Source: Natronobacterium gregoryi SP2 (GTDB lineage Archaea > Halobacteriota > Halobacteria > Halobacteriales > Natrialbaceae). Taken from it: 64,000 nucleotides of DNA. The notes beneath the pieces were generated by a model. It was not told where the DNA came from. It ran no database searches and saw nothing but the letters and a program-made list of their open reading frames with translations. Numbering within the stretch: position 1 is the stretch's first letter; each line of letters starts with the position of its first letter. The stretch is from NCBI RefSeq assembly GCF_000230715.2, contig NC_019792.1, positions 372,001 through 436,000 of the forward strand. The letters are read 5' to 3'. Positions 42,949 to 52,104 of the stretch are shown here, piece by piece. A program made the position numbers and the translations under genes.

Positions 42949-44853
42949 ATGAAACGAGCCTCTGCCGGTGATGCCGGCACGGACGACGGGGATTCCGTCG
43001 TCTACGATCTCGACGCCGACTGTACCGCTGCCGACATCGAATCGGACACCCCTTATCTCGCCGAAATCAACGGTATCGTCGACTACGGCGTCTTCGTCGA
43101 TCTCTCCGAATCCGTCTCCGGTCTCGTCCACGAATCCGTCCTCGAGGGAACCTTCGCCGTCGGCGACGAACTCGTCGTCGAACTCGAGAGCGTCCGTGAC
43201 AACGGTGACATAGCCTTCGAGCCCGTCGACGTCGACGACTACACCCTCCAGTCAGTCTCCCACGACTACGCGCTGACTGGCACCGACCGCCTCGAAGCAA
43301 ACGTCGGCGACCAGATCCACCTCGAAGGCGAGGTCGTCCAGGTCAAACAGACCGGCGGCCCAACGATCTTCCACGTCGCCGACGAGTCCGGCGTCGTCCC
43401 CTGTGCCGCGTTCGAGGAAGCAGGCGTCCGCGCCTACCCGAACGTCGAGGTCGGCGACGTCGTCCGCGTCACCGGCTCCCCCGAACACCGCGAGGGATCG
43501 GTCCAGATCGAGGTCGACGGTCTCTCGAAACTCGAGGCCGAGGACGCCGAAAAAGCCCGTGAGCGAATCCAGACAGCCCTCGAATCCCGCTCCGAGCCCC
43601 ACGATGTCGATCCGCTGATCGACTGGCCCGCCTTCGAGAAACTCCGCCCAAACCTACAGGAAGTCGCCACGCGACTCCGTCGTGCCGTCCTCGAGGGTCG
43701 CCCCATCCGCGTCCGTCACCACGCCGACGGCGACGGGATGTGCGCTGCCGTGCCGGTCCAGATCGCCCTCGAGAAGTTCATCGCCGAGGTCCACGAAAAC
43801 GACGACGCGCCACGCCACCTCATCAAGCGCCTGCCCGCGAAAGCGCCGTTCTACGAGATGGAAGACGCCACACGAGACCTCAACTTCGCGCTCGAGGACC
43901 GAGAGAAACACGGCCAGCAACTACCGCTCCTGCTCATGCTCGACAATGGTTCGACGGCCGAAGACGTCCCGGCCTACGAGACGCTGGCCCACTACGACAT
44001 CCCGATCATCGCCATCGACCACCACCATCCCGACCCCGACGCGGTCGAGGACTTGCTCGACGCCCACGTCAACCCCTACCTCCACGACGAGGACTACCGG
44101 ATCACCACGGGGATGCTCTGTGTCGAACTCGCGCGGATGATCTACCCCGATCTGACCGACCAGCTCCGTCACGTCCCCGCCGTCGCCGGCCTCTCGGACC
44201 GCTCGAAGGCCGACGCGATGGACCAGTACCTCGAGCTCGCGGCCGAGGAAGGCTACGACGAGCAGCGCCTCCAAGACGTCAGCGAAGCCTTAGACTACGC
44301 GGCCTTCTGGCTGCGCTATGACTCGGGCGACCAACTCATTCAGGACCTGCTTCAGATCGACAACGGCGACGAGCAGCGCCACCGCGATCTCGTGGACTTC
44401 TTCGCCGACCGCGCCCGCGAGGAGGTCGACGAGCAACTCGACGCCGCCATTCCCCACCTAGAGCACGAGGACCTGGACAACGGCGCACACCTCTACCGGA
44501 TCGACGTCGAGAATCACGCCCACCGCTTTACCTATCCCGCGCCGGGCAAGACGACGGGCGAGATCCACGACCGGAAAATCGAAGAAACCGGCGACCCCGT
44601 CATCACGGTCGGCTACGGCCCTGACTTCGCCGTGCTCCGCTCCGACGGCGTCCGCCTCGACATCCCACAGATGGTCTCGGAACTCGAGGACGAGGTCCCC
44701 GGCGGCGGCGTCTCCGGCGGCGGCCACCTCGTCGTCGGCTCTATCAAGTTCGTCAAAGGAAAGCGCGAGGAAGTGATCGACGCCTTGGTCGAGAAGATGG
44801 AAGACGCCGAGATCGACGAGGCGCTCTCGAGTGCAGCACCGATCGACGACTAG
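42949..44853 (+). CDS. recJ: RecJ-like DHH-family single-strand nuclease with S1 and OB domains
   Basis: A 634-residue protein. Residues about 38-80 are an S1-like domain (EINGIVDYGVFVDLSESVSG), about 110-185 an OB-fold (EGEVVQVKQTGGPTIFHVAD), then a DHH domain with HHADGDGMCAAV (Asp260, Asp262) and IIAIDHHHPDPD (Asp357). The end holds the DHHA1 glycine motif GGGVSGGGHLVVGSIKF. It is a probable 5'-3' ssDNA/RNA exonuclease, perhaps the GINS-associated type. Its stop TAG is provided by the CTAG that begins the repeat at 44850. Confidence 0.88.
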   Translation: MKRASAGDAGTDDGDSVVYDLDADCTAADIESDTPYLAEINGIVDYGVFVDLSESVSGLVHESVLEGTFAVGDELVVELESVRDNGDIAFEPVDVDDYTLQSVSHDYALTGTDRLEANVGDQIHLEGEVVQVKQTGGPTIFHVADESGVVPCAAFEEAGVRAYPNVEVGDVVRVTGSPEHREGSVQIEVDGLSKLEAEDAEKARERIQTALESRSEPHDVDPLIDWPAFEKLRPNLQEVATRLRRAVLEGRPIRVRHHADGDGMCAAVPVQIALEKFIAEVHENDDAPRHLIKRLPAKAPFYEMEDATRDLNFALEDREKHGQQLPLLLMLDNGSTAEDVPAYETLAHYDIPIIAIDHHHPDPDAVEDLLDAHVNPYLHDEDYRITTGMLCVELARMIYPDLTDQLRHVPAVAGLSDRSKADAMDQYLELAAEEGYDEQRLQDVSEALDYAAFWLRYDSGDQLIQDLLQIDNGDEQRHRDLVDFFADRAREEVDEQLDAAIPHLEHEDLDNGAHLYRIDVENHAHRFTYPAPGKTTGEIHDRKIEETGDPVITVGYGPDFAVLRSDGVRLDIPQMVSELEDEVPGGGVSGGGHLVVGSIKFVKGKREEVIDALVEKMEDAEIDEALSSAAPIDD

Positions 44854-44937
44854 TGGCGGGCCAAGCCTGAACTGATGGGTCGAATCTGGCGGTGTCGCTC
44901 GATTCGACCCGTCAGTCGACGGTTGGGACGGTACTAG
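44850..44937 (+). repeat. 88-bp CTAG-bounded palindromic repeat, family A, copy 2
   Basis: 87 of 88 bases equal the copy at 3700-3787, 41.15 kb away. The initial CTAG overlaps the recJ-like stop codon. The next 240 bases, to 45178, contain no gene I can support. Confidence 0.92.
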
Positions 44938-45178
44938 TGCTGTTTACCTGTCGATGGATTGAATCCGCTCACACGCCCTGGTTCGGACACGTTCGCGCTC
45001 TATCGACCGTGACAACGTCCTCGAGACGCCCTCGAGTGCGCGGAAAGAGAACGACGGCGACCGGCTCGTGATGGGGAGTCACTGTCGCCCGGGAGCGGAA
45101 CGCTGATTCCTCGAGGGAGTCGCCGAGACAGTCCTCGGGCGGGTGACGGGCCAGTGGTGGCTACCCGGCGACCAGCCG

Positions 45179-45418
45179 CTACCGACGTGACGACTCGTCT
45201 TCGTGGCGAACTCGATAGCTTGCACGTGGATCGACGGGCCGTTCTCGGCGTCGGACTGTCAGCTGTCCCCTCACGATCGAGGAGTCGTCGTCGGCACAGC
45301 AACACACCAGAGCGTAGATCGGCTCGATGTCTTCGGTGACGACGATGTCGTGGTTCCAGAGGTGGTGCCAGTCGTGACCGTACAACTGGCACTGGCAGGT
45401 GACGTTCGGGTCCGCCAT
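45179..45418 (-). CDS. Small Cys/His-rich hypothetical protein
   Basis: A 79-residue frame starting MADPNVTCQCQLYGHDWHHL, continuing WNHDIVVTEDIEPIYALVCC with a further Cys. The CxC, HDWHHLWNH and CCC groups could bind metal. The C-terminal 25 residues are Arg-rich and less convincing. It is divergent from the USP-ferredoxin gene, with 86 bp between the starts. The family is not recognised. Confidence 0.5.
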   Translation of the reverse strand: MADPNVTCQCQLYGHDWHHLWNHDIVVTEDIEPIYALVCCCADDDSSIVRGQLTVRRRERPVDPRASYRVRHEDESSRR

Positions 45419-45504
45419 ACGATGACATCGGCTCACACGAGCCTCACTCGTTCGACGGAGACGTGGAATGGCTACTTGTTCGCAACCGTGGTAGGGGGCC
45501 TGCG

Positions 45505-46734
45505 ATGTACGACACGATTCTCGTGCCGGCCGACGGGAGTCCGGTGGCGGAAAACGCTGGAACGTACGCGATCCAACTCGCGGAACGGTTCGATGCGACA
45601 CTACACGTCGTTTCGATCCTCGAGCAGGGCGTCGTTGGCGGTGACGAGGAAGGCGACGGGAAACGGGCTGTCGACGAACTGATCAAGCGAGCGAACGATC
45701 GCGGCCTCGAGACGACGACCGAACTCCGCGAGGCGGACGGCGACGTCCACGAAGCGGTCCTTACGTCGGCCGACGAGCGCGACGCAGACCTGATCGCGAT
45801 GGGGACGACCGGCCGAAGCGGGCTTGGCCGATTCCTGCTGGGCAGCGTCGCAGAGCAAACGCTTCGGGAGTCGTCCGTCCCGGTCGCGACCGTCCACGAA
45901 GAGACGAGCGCCGAGGCCAAGTTCGAGCGCGTCCTGGCCCCCATCGATGGAAGCCACAGTGCGGAGACGGCACTCGAGCACGCCATCGATCTCGCGACCG
46001 AAACGGGTGCGCGGCTCCACGTCGTCCACGTGAGCGACGAGGGGACGGTCGACGGTCTAGAGACGGTCGACATCGACGACACCGACGGTGTCGGCCTCGA
46101 GCCCGTCGACGACGCCTTCGAGCGTGCCCGCGAGTCAAATCTGGACGCCGTCGACGTCTCGGCCCCGAGCGGTCGGGTCGACCAGCGCATTCTCGCGACG
46201 GCCGCGATGCACGACACCGACTGCATCGTGATGGGGACACACGGCGAGACGGGGCTACGACGGTATCTCCTCGGGAGTACGACAGATCGCGTCGTCCGCT
46301 TCGCTGGCGTCCCAGTGATCGCTATCAGCGCACCACGGGCCGAGACCGCGACCGTCGAGTACCTCGACTACCAGGTCGTCGACGACCGGGACTGGTCGCT
46401 CGAGGACGACGACCTCCTCGAGCAGGCCGCGAACGCGGATCTCGACGCCGGCGCTTACGGCACGTTCGAGGTGGGGCGTGACGAGTACGTCCTCGACGCG
46501 GCCGAAGCTGCAGGGCACGACTGGCCGTTTCACTGTCGAGCAGGCGGCTGCGTGAACTGTGCCGCGGTGCTTCTCGCGGGAGAACTCGAGATGGACGTCC
46601 AGCGGAGCCTCTCGGAAGAAGAGATAACGGAGAAGGGGTTCCGGCTGACCTGTGTGGCCACGCCAGCGAGCGACTCGATCGAGTTGGTCTACGGCGCGAA
46701 ACACCGCGACGAACTGCGAGACCGCGTCGTCTAG
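45505..46734 (+). CDS. Tandem universal-stress-protein domains fused to a 2Fe-2S ferredoxin
   Basis: A 409-residue fusion. Residues 1-130 and about 145-275 are two UspA domains: MYDTILVPADGSPVAENAG with GTTGRSGLGRFLLGSVAEQT, and FERVLAPIDGSHSAETALEH with GTHGETGLRRYLLGSTTDRV, both with the ATP-binding G-x2-G-x9-G-S/T motif. From about residue 287 follows a whole haloarchaeal plant-type ferredoxin (VEYLDYQVVDDRDWSLEDDD ...) with cluster ligands Cys344, Cys349, Cys352 and Cys383 and the usual C terminus. The frame is continuous, with no frameshift. It suggests nucleotide-sensing coupled to electron transfer. Confidence 0.9.
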   Translation: MYDTILVPADGSPVAENAGTYAIQLAERFDATLHVVSILEQGVVGGDEEGDGKRAVDELIKRANDRGLETTTELREADGDVHEAVLTSADERDADLIAMGTTGRSGLGRFLLGSVAEQTLRESSVPVATVHEETSAEAKFERVLAPIDGSHSAETALEHAIDLATETGARLHVVHVSDEGTVDGLETVDIDDTDGVGLEPVDDAFERARESNLDAVDVSAPSGRVDQRILATAAMHDTDCIVMGTHGETGLRRYLLGSTTDRVVRFAGVPVIAISAPRAETATVEYLDYQVVDDRDWSLEDDDLLEQAANADLDAGAYGTFEVGRDEYVLDAAEAAGHDWPFHCRAGGCVNCAAVLLAGELEMDVQRSLSEEEITEKGFRLTCVATPASDSIELVYGAKHRDELRDRVV

Positions 46735-46809
46735 AGTCTCCGTCCTGGGAACAGCTTTATCCGAGCGATCGATGTCCGTATAGTCACAGTCGCGTGACAC
46801 GTCGATACC

Positions 46810-47460
46810 ATGACGGCAGACACCAACAACGAACTCACCCATCATCTGGTCGTAGCGATCGGGAGTATCGCCGTGGCGGTCCTGCTGTGGGTCGTCGGAT
46901 ACGGCGGGCAGCGAGTCGTCGGTGCCGTTCCCTTCTTCGTCCTGTTTGTCGTGATGGTCATCGGCCCGCTGGTACGCATCCGGCCGTCGATCAGACGACG
47001 GTTTTCCGGGAACGTCCCCGTGAACTGGCGGTCGGAACTGGGTATCTGGTTCGCTATCTGGTCCGTTATCCACGTCCTGTTCGTCTTTGCGGCACGCGAC
47101 TGGGATGTCGTCGGCTATCTCGTCGACATGAGTCCGTGGGCGTTCGGTGCCATGATCGCCGTCCTCATCGCAGTCGTGCTGGCGTTTACCTCCAACGACA
47201 GGGCCTACGACTATCTCGGCCCGAAAGCCTGGAAGTGGCACCAGAGCCACGGCACGTACGTCATCTTCTGGCTCGTGGCTGTCCACGGCTACGACCGGGC
47301 GTACCTCCGCCCGTACGAGGAGATGGGCTTTCCATCGGACGATCCGCTCCACCTGCTCTATCTCGCGATGATCGTCGTGGTGGTCGTTCTCCACGTGGTG
47401 GCGTTTGCGGCGGTCGTCTCCGAGTATCGCGAGAGCGGCGACTATCCGCCCGATCTGTGA
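46810..47460 (+). CDS. MsrQ/ferric-reductase-like heme membrane protein
   Basis: A 216-residue membrane protein with six hydrophobic helices. Candidate heme ligands are in SELGIWFAIWSVIHVLFVFA and KWHQSHGTYVIFWLVAVHGY, the paired-His pattern of the ferric-reductase-like transmembrane family (MsrQ/YedZ). It follows the USP-ferredoxin fusion on the same strand by 75 bp, and the two could form an electron-transfer pair (inference). No MsrP partner is adjacent. Confidence 0.82.
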   Translation: MTADTNNELTHHLVVAIGSIAVAVLLWVVGYGGQRVVGAVPFFVLFVVMVIGPLVRIRPSIRRRFSGNVPVNWRSELGIWFAIWSVIHVLFVFAARDWDVVGYLVDMSPWAFGAMIAVLIAVVLAFTSNDRAYDYLGPKAWKWHQSHGTYVIFWLVAVHGYDRAYLRPYEEMGFPSDDPLHLLYLAMIVVVVVLHVVAFAAVVSEYRESGDYPPDL

Positions 47461-47499
47461 CCGCGCCGACCCTCGAGTTCGCACTCATCTCGTGTCTCG

Positions 47500-50244
47500 T
47501 CAGTATCGGTCGAAGTAGCGGTTCTGTACTGCAACGAAGACGGCCATCAGGATCGAGAACGCTGCGACGACGACGGCGATCTGGAGCCAGTGACCGAACT
47601 CGAGTGCGGTGACGCCAAAGAGGATGCTCAGTGGCGTGTACAACACCAGCAACTGGAGGGTGAGGGTGATCGCGATCGCGACCACCAGCCACCGGTTGTT
47701 CGAGAACAGTCCGAGGCCGTAGCGCGATCGGATCGCGCCGATACGGGCGATCGCCATGAACACGAACGCGGTGAACACCATCGTCTGGGCGAGCACCAGA
47801 TCGCCAACGACCTGGTTGTAGTAGTAAAACAGCGGCAACAGCGTAGCCGTGATCAACACGGCGATGCCGCCGATCGACGAGACGATCCGTTCGGTTATCA
47901 CGCCTTCGTCCGGCGGCCGCGGTGGCCGTTCCATGACATCGTCGGCTTCGGGATCGACGCCCAGCGTCAACGCTGGAATGCCGTCGGTAACGACGTTGAT
48001 CCACAGGAACATGATCGGCGTCATCACCAGCCCTGCACCGGACATGATCCCGGTAAACAGCAGAAGGACGTGTGCGCCGTTGGCCGAGAGAAAGTAGTTG
48101 ACGAACTTCCTCACGTTGTCGAAGATCCGCCGCCCCTGACGGACGGCGTCGCGGATCGTCGCGAAGTTGTCGTCGAGCAAGACGATGTCAGAGGCCTGTT
48201 CGGTGACGTCGGTCCCGCGAACCCCCATCGCGACGCCGACGTCGGCGTTCTTGACCGCCGGTGCGTCGTTGACGCCGTCGCCCGTCATCGCAACCGTGTG
48301 TCCTTTCCTCTGTAGCGTCTTGAGAATCCGCGTCTTGTGGTCGGGTGACGTCCGAGCGAAGACGTCGACGTCTTCGACCACCGCAGCCAGTTCCTCGTCG
48401 CTCATCTCCTCGAGTTCCGGCCCCTTGACTACCCGTGCCGACTCGAGACCGATCTCTGTGCCGACCGCTCGCGCGGTGGTCGCGTTGTCGCCGGTGATCA
48501 TGACGACGTCGATGCCGGCGTCGAGACAGCCCTCGAGCGCACCGGTTACCTCGGATCGGGGTGGATCGAGCATTCCCTGGAGCCCGAGATAGACGAGGTC
48601 CTGCTCGTCGTCTTCGGAGACTTCGGCGGGAGCGTCGGGACGGACGGCAAAGGCCATCACCCGCAGGGCGTCCTCGGCGAAGGCCTCGTTGCGCGCTTCG
48701 ATCTCGGCACGTCGTTCGTCGGTCAACTCGACGATTTCGCCGTCGACGTACTCGCGGGTACACCGCTCGAGGACGACCTCCGGTGCCCCCTTCGTGTACG
48801 CGACGCGGTCGCCACCGGGCGTCTCGTGGAGCGTCGTCATCCGCTTGCGATCGGAGGTGAACTCGACCTCGTCGATCCGCGGGTACCGTTCCCTGAGGTC
48901 CTCGTGGTCGAAGCCGGCTTTTCGGGCGGCAACGAAGAGGGAAATCTCGGTCGGGTCGCCGAGGTACACCCGTTCGTCGTCTTCGAAGCCGTCCCCCTCG
49001 TCGCCCTCGACCGCCTCCCCGCGATCCTCACGTCTACCCAGTTCGACGTCGTTACAGAGCATGCCACACCGGAGCAGTTCGTCGATCCGGCCGGGGTCGA
49101 CCGTCTCGTCGCCCCGGCGGAACTCGCCGTCGGTGTCGTAGCCGGTGCCGGCCACGTCGTACGTTTCCCGGTTGGCCGCGATTCGGGTGACCGTCATCTC
49201 CTCCTCGGTCAGCGTTCCCGTCTTGTCGGTACAGATCACGTCGACGGAACCGAGCGCCTCGACGATCGGCAACCGGCGCACGAGCGCGTTCTGTTCGACC
49301 ATCCGCCGGGCACCGAGCGCGAGCGAGAGCGTGACGACGGCCGGGAGTCCCTCGGGAACCGCAGAGACCGCGACGGCGACGGCCGTCATGAACACCTGCA
49401 CCGGCTCCGTATCGCCGATCACCAGTTCCGTGATTCCGATCACCGTCACGACGCCGATGACGGCCGCGGCGATGATCTTGCCGAGTCGATCGAGTTCCGC
49501 CTGGAACGGCGTGTCGCGCTCTTCGGCTTCCTCGAGTGCCGTCGCGATCCGGCCGATTTCCGTCTCCGATCCCGTCTCGACGACGACCGCCGTCCCCGAG
49601 CCTCGCTCGACGACAGTGTCCTTGTGGAGGACGTTCGTCCGCTCGGCGATCGAGGCGTCGTCTTCGATCGTTTCAGGAGCTTTGGAGACGCTAACGCTCT
49701 CGCCGGTGAGTGCCGCCTCGTCGACCCGGAGGTTCGCCGACTCAATTACTCGCGCGTCGGCGGGGACGGCGTCGCCGGACTCGACGAAGACGACATCGCC
49801 GGGGACCACCCGCGTGGCGTCGACCTCGGTCTTCTCGCCGTCCCGGCTGACCATCGCGTACGTCGTCGAGAGCTCCTTCAGCGCTTGAATGCTCTGTTCT
49901 GCACGGTAGTCCTGGGCGAAGCCAAACAGCGTGATGAAGACCACGATGCCGGCGATGACGGCGGCATCGAGCGTCTCGCCGATCGCAGCCATGACGCCCG
50001 CCGCGACGATCAGTACCCAGATCAGCACCGACGTGTACTGCTCGAGGAAGATCCGAAGCGGCGAGGCACCTTCCTCGGTCTCGACTTCGTTTGGTCCGTG
50101 ACGCTCGAGTCGTTCGCGCGCTTCTTCCGAGTCGAGTCCCTGCTCGGAGGTGTCGAGTTCTTCGTAGACGTCCTCGGGTAGCTGTGCGTGCCAGTTGCTG
50201 TCGCGCTCGGGCTCGGTTCGCTCGTCGTATTTTTGCTGTGACAC
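47500..50244 (-). CDS. P-type cation-transporting ATPase (P2, Ca2+/Na+-type)
   Basis: A 914-residue ATP-driven cation pump. The N-terminal cation_ATPase_N domain is followed by the actuator loop ([14 protein letters not shown]), the phosphorylation site Asp340 in [14 protein letters not shown], the nucleotide-binding domain ([14 protein letters not shown]) and the hinge [20 protein letters not shown]. The C-terminal helices include [40 protein letters not shown] is the M4 transport motif, as in Ca2+ or Na+ P2 ATPases. The ion is not certain from sequence. Confidence 0.92.
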   Translation of the reverse strand: MSQQKYDERTEPERDSNWHAQLPEDVYEELDTSEQGLDSEEARERLERHGPNEVETEEGASPLRIFLEQYTSVLIWVLIVAAGVMAAIGETLDAAVIAGIVVFITLFGFAQDYRAEQSIQALKELSTTYAMVSRDGEKTEVDATRVVPGDVVFVESGDAVPADARVIESANLRVDEAALTGESVSVSKAPETIEDDASIAERTNVLHKDTVVERGSGTAVVVETGSETEIGRIATALEEAEERDTPFQAELDRLGKIIAAAVIGVVTVIGITELVIGDTEPVQVFMTAVAVAVSAVPEGLPAVVTLSLALGARRMVEQNALVRRLPIVEALGSVDVICTDKTGTLTEEEMTVTRIAANRETYDVAGTGYDTDGEFRRGDETVDPGRIDELLRCGMLCNDVELGRREDRGEAVEGDEGDGFEDDERVYLGDPTEISLFVAARKAGFDHEDLRERYPRIDEVEFTSDRKRMTTLHETPGGDRVAYTKGAPEVVLERCTREYVDGEIVELTDERRAEIEARNEAFAEDALRVMAFAVRPDAPAEVSEDDEQDLVYLGLQGMLDPPRSEVTGALEGCLDAGIDVVMITGDNATTARAVGTEIGLESARVVKGPELEEMSDEELAAVVEDVDVFARTSPDHKTRILKTLQRKGHTVAMTGDGVNDAPAVKNADVGVAMGVRGTDVTEQASDIVLLDDNFATIRDAVRQGRRIFDNVRKFVNYFLSANGAHVLLLFTGIMSGAGLVMTPIMFLWINVVTDGIPALTLGVDPEADDVMERPPRPPDEGVITERIVSSIGGIAVLITATLLPLFYYYNQVVGDLVLAQTMVFTAFVFMAIARIGAIRSRYGLGLFSNNRWLVVAIAITLTLQLLVLYTPLSILFGVTALEFGHWLQIAVVVAAFSILMAVFVAVQNRYFDRY

Positions 50245-50297
50245 GTGTATCGATCGCTAGCGGTGGTCGTTCGCCGATCGAATCGATACGGAATCCG

Positions 50298-50672
50298 TCA
50301 GTCGGTCGGTGAGAACGAGACGAGCCACCTGTCTTCGCGTTCTTCAGCGCCGACTTCGACAGTCTCGCCGCGGTCGATCTCGTCGCCGTTCGCTCCCCGA
50401 AGCTGTCCCGTGAGTCGAACGCCCTCGTCGAACGTCGCCACGACGACCGTGTACGGTGTCTCGTCGGCGTACTCGGGGATCGAACTGAAGATCGTCGTCG
50501 TCGCCGAGACCGTCGCCGTCTCCGAGAGCCGTCGCTCCTCGAACGTTTGCGTCCCACACTCGGGACAGACGATCCGTGGGGGGAGAGCAACCTCGCCACA
50601 CTCCTCGCAGGCGAGGTAGATCGGCTCGCCGTCGTCGATCCCCTCCGCGAAGTCGACGAACCAGGGCTGCAT
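50298..50672 (-). CDS. DUF35 Zn-ribbon/OB-fold protein (acyl-CoA-associated)
   Basis: A 124-residue protein. The rubredoxin-like zinc ribbon reads YLACEECGEVALPPRIVCPE with CGTQTFEERRL, followed by an OB-fold (ATVSATTTIFSSIPEYADET, YTVVVATFDEGVRLTGQLRG). Proteins of this family accompany thiolases and HMG-CoA synthases and channel acyl-CoA. It lies only 2 bp after the thiolase gene, fully consistent with a thiolase/DUF35 complex. Confidence 0.88.
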   Translation of the reverse strand: MQPWFVDFAEGIDDGEPIYLACEECGEVALPPRIVCPECGTQTFEERRLSETATVSATTTIFSSIPEYADETPYTVVVATFDEGVRLTGQLRGANGDEIDRGETVEVGAEEREDRWLVSFSPTD

Positions 50673-50674
50673 CG

Positions 50675-51835
50675 TCACGCACCTCCCTCGAGGACGGTGA
50701 CGACGCAACTCGCACCGCTGCCGCCGACGGTGTGGGTGAGACCGGTCCTCGGATCGGCAACCTGGTTCGGGTGGCGACCCTCGAGTTGTTTCGTGATTTC
50801 GACGATCTGAGCGACGCCAGTCGCTCCCACCGGATGGCCCTTCGCGAGCAGTCCGCCGGAGGTGTTGACGGGAATCCGGCCGCCGACGGCCGTCTCACCG
50901 TCGACGGCTCCGCGAGCCCCCTCGCCCCGCTCGAAGAAGCCCAGCGACTCGACTGCGAGTATCTCGGCGATCGTGAAACAGTCGTGGAGTTCGACGACGT
51001 CGACGTCCTCGGGCGAGACGCCGGCGCGGTCGTAGGCGTCCTCGGCGGCCCGTTCGGCAGCCCGCGTCCGCGCGAGGTCGGGTCGGTCCTGCAGAGCCAG
51101 CGAATCGCTGGCTTGCCCGGTGCCGGCGACCGACACCTCGGTCTCGAGGCCGCGGTCCTCGGCGTACGTCTCGCTGACCAGGACGGCCGCGCTCGCGCCG
51201 TCCGTGACCGGACAGCAGTCCTGGAGGTGCAACGGAGCCGCGACCGGCGGCGACTCGAGGACACTCTCGACGTCGGTCTCCTCCTGGCGCTGGGCGATCG
51301 GGTTCGTCGTGCCGTTCTCGTAGTTTTTGACCGCTACCGCGGCCAGTTCTTCGTTGCCGACGTCGAACTCGTTCATGTAGACCTGCGCCATCAGCGCGTA
51401 GATCCCGGGAAACGTGAGCCCGGCCGCGTTCTCGTACTCGTTGTCCGCAGCGTTTGCGAGCGCGTCGGTGACCTCCTGAATACCGCTGGCGTGCATCAGT
51501 TCGACCCCACCCACGAGCGCCACGTCCGCGTCGCCGGCCGCGATCGCCTGCACGCCGCATCGGGCGGCCGAACTCGCGGAGGCGCAGGCGCTTTCCGTTC
51601 GCATCGACGCGGCCCGCCGCGCGCCGACGTAGTCGGCGAGCATCGCACCGACGTGGGCCTGATCGTCGACGAGGTCGCCGATGAAGTTCCCTGCGTACAG
51701 TTCCTCGACGTCGCCGGGCGGCAGCGACGCGTCCTCGAGCGCCTCGAGTGCGGCGTCAGTAAACAGCTCGCGGGCCGACGAGTCGGGATGCTCGCCGAAC
51801 TGGGTGCTGGCCACGCCAGCGATCTGAACGGTCAT
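50675..51835 (-). CDS. Thiolase-family protein (SCP-x-like acetyl-CoA acyltransferase)
   Basis: A 386-residue thiolase fold. The nucleophilic Cys84 lies in RTESACASASSAARCGVQAI. Active-site His motifs are VVELHDCFTIAEI and AKGHPVGATGVAQI. The second catalytic Cys of bacterial thiolases is replaced (THTVGGSGASCVVTV reads GSGAS), as in archaeal SCP-x-like thiolases that work with a DUF35 partner. It probably makes or cleaves acetoacetyl-CoA and is divergent from phaB by 269 bp. Confidence 0.86.
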   Translation of the reverse strand: MTVQIAGVASTQFGEHPDSSARELFTDAALEALEDASLPPGDVEELYAGNFIGDLVDDQAHVGAMLADYVGARRAASMRTESACASASSAARCGVQAIAAGDADVALVGGVELMHASGIQEVTDALANAADNEYENAAGLTFPGIYALMAQVYMNEFDVGNEELAAVAVKNYENGTTNPIAQRQEETDVESVLESPPVAAPLHLQDCCPVTDGASAAVLVSETYAEDRGLETEVSVAGTGQASDSLALQDRPDLARTRAAERAAEDAYDRAGVSPEDVDVVELHDCFTIAEILAVESLGFFERGEGARGAVDGETAVGGRIPVNTSGGLLAKGHPVGATGVAQIVEITKQLEGRHPNQVADPRTGLTHTVGGSGASCVVTVLEGGA

Positions 51836-52068
51836 GCGCCGCTTCCTACCACGATGGTCCCCTTAACTTTGCATCCTCCAGCGACTGGTTTCGGCCCCGG
51901 CCTGTGCTCGGCCCTGGAATACTGCACGACCGAAAGAGAGAGTTCCCGTCGCCCCGTCCCTGGCGTTATTCGCGGACGAAACCGTCTGGACGACAGCGGT
52001 TGGAACGGCTTCTGGCGGTCCGACACGTAATCGGTCGGAATCGCGGACAGTTACGTCCAATCAGGGGG

Positions 52069-52082
52069 TATTGTTAACAATA
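52069..52082. promoter_or_regulatory. 14-bp perfect palindrome upstream of phaB, candidate operator
   Basis: TATTGTTAACAATA is fully self-complementary and AT-rich in a GC-rich genome, 23 bp before the phaB ATG. Its position suits a dimeric repressor or activator site. No binding evidence is available. Confidence 0.5.
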
Positions 52083-52104
52083 GTGACGTTGGAGTGACGG
52101 ACGT

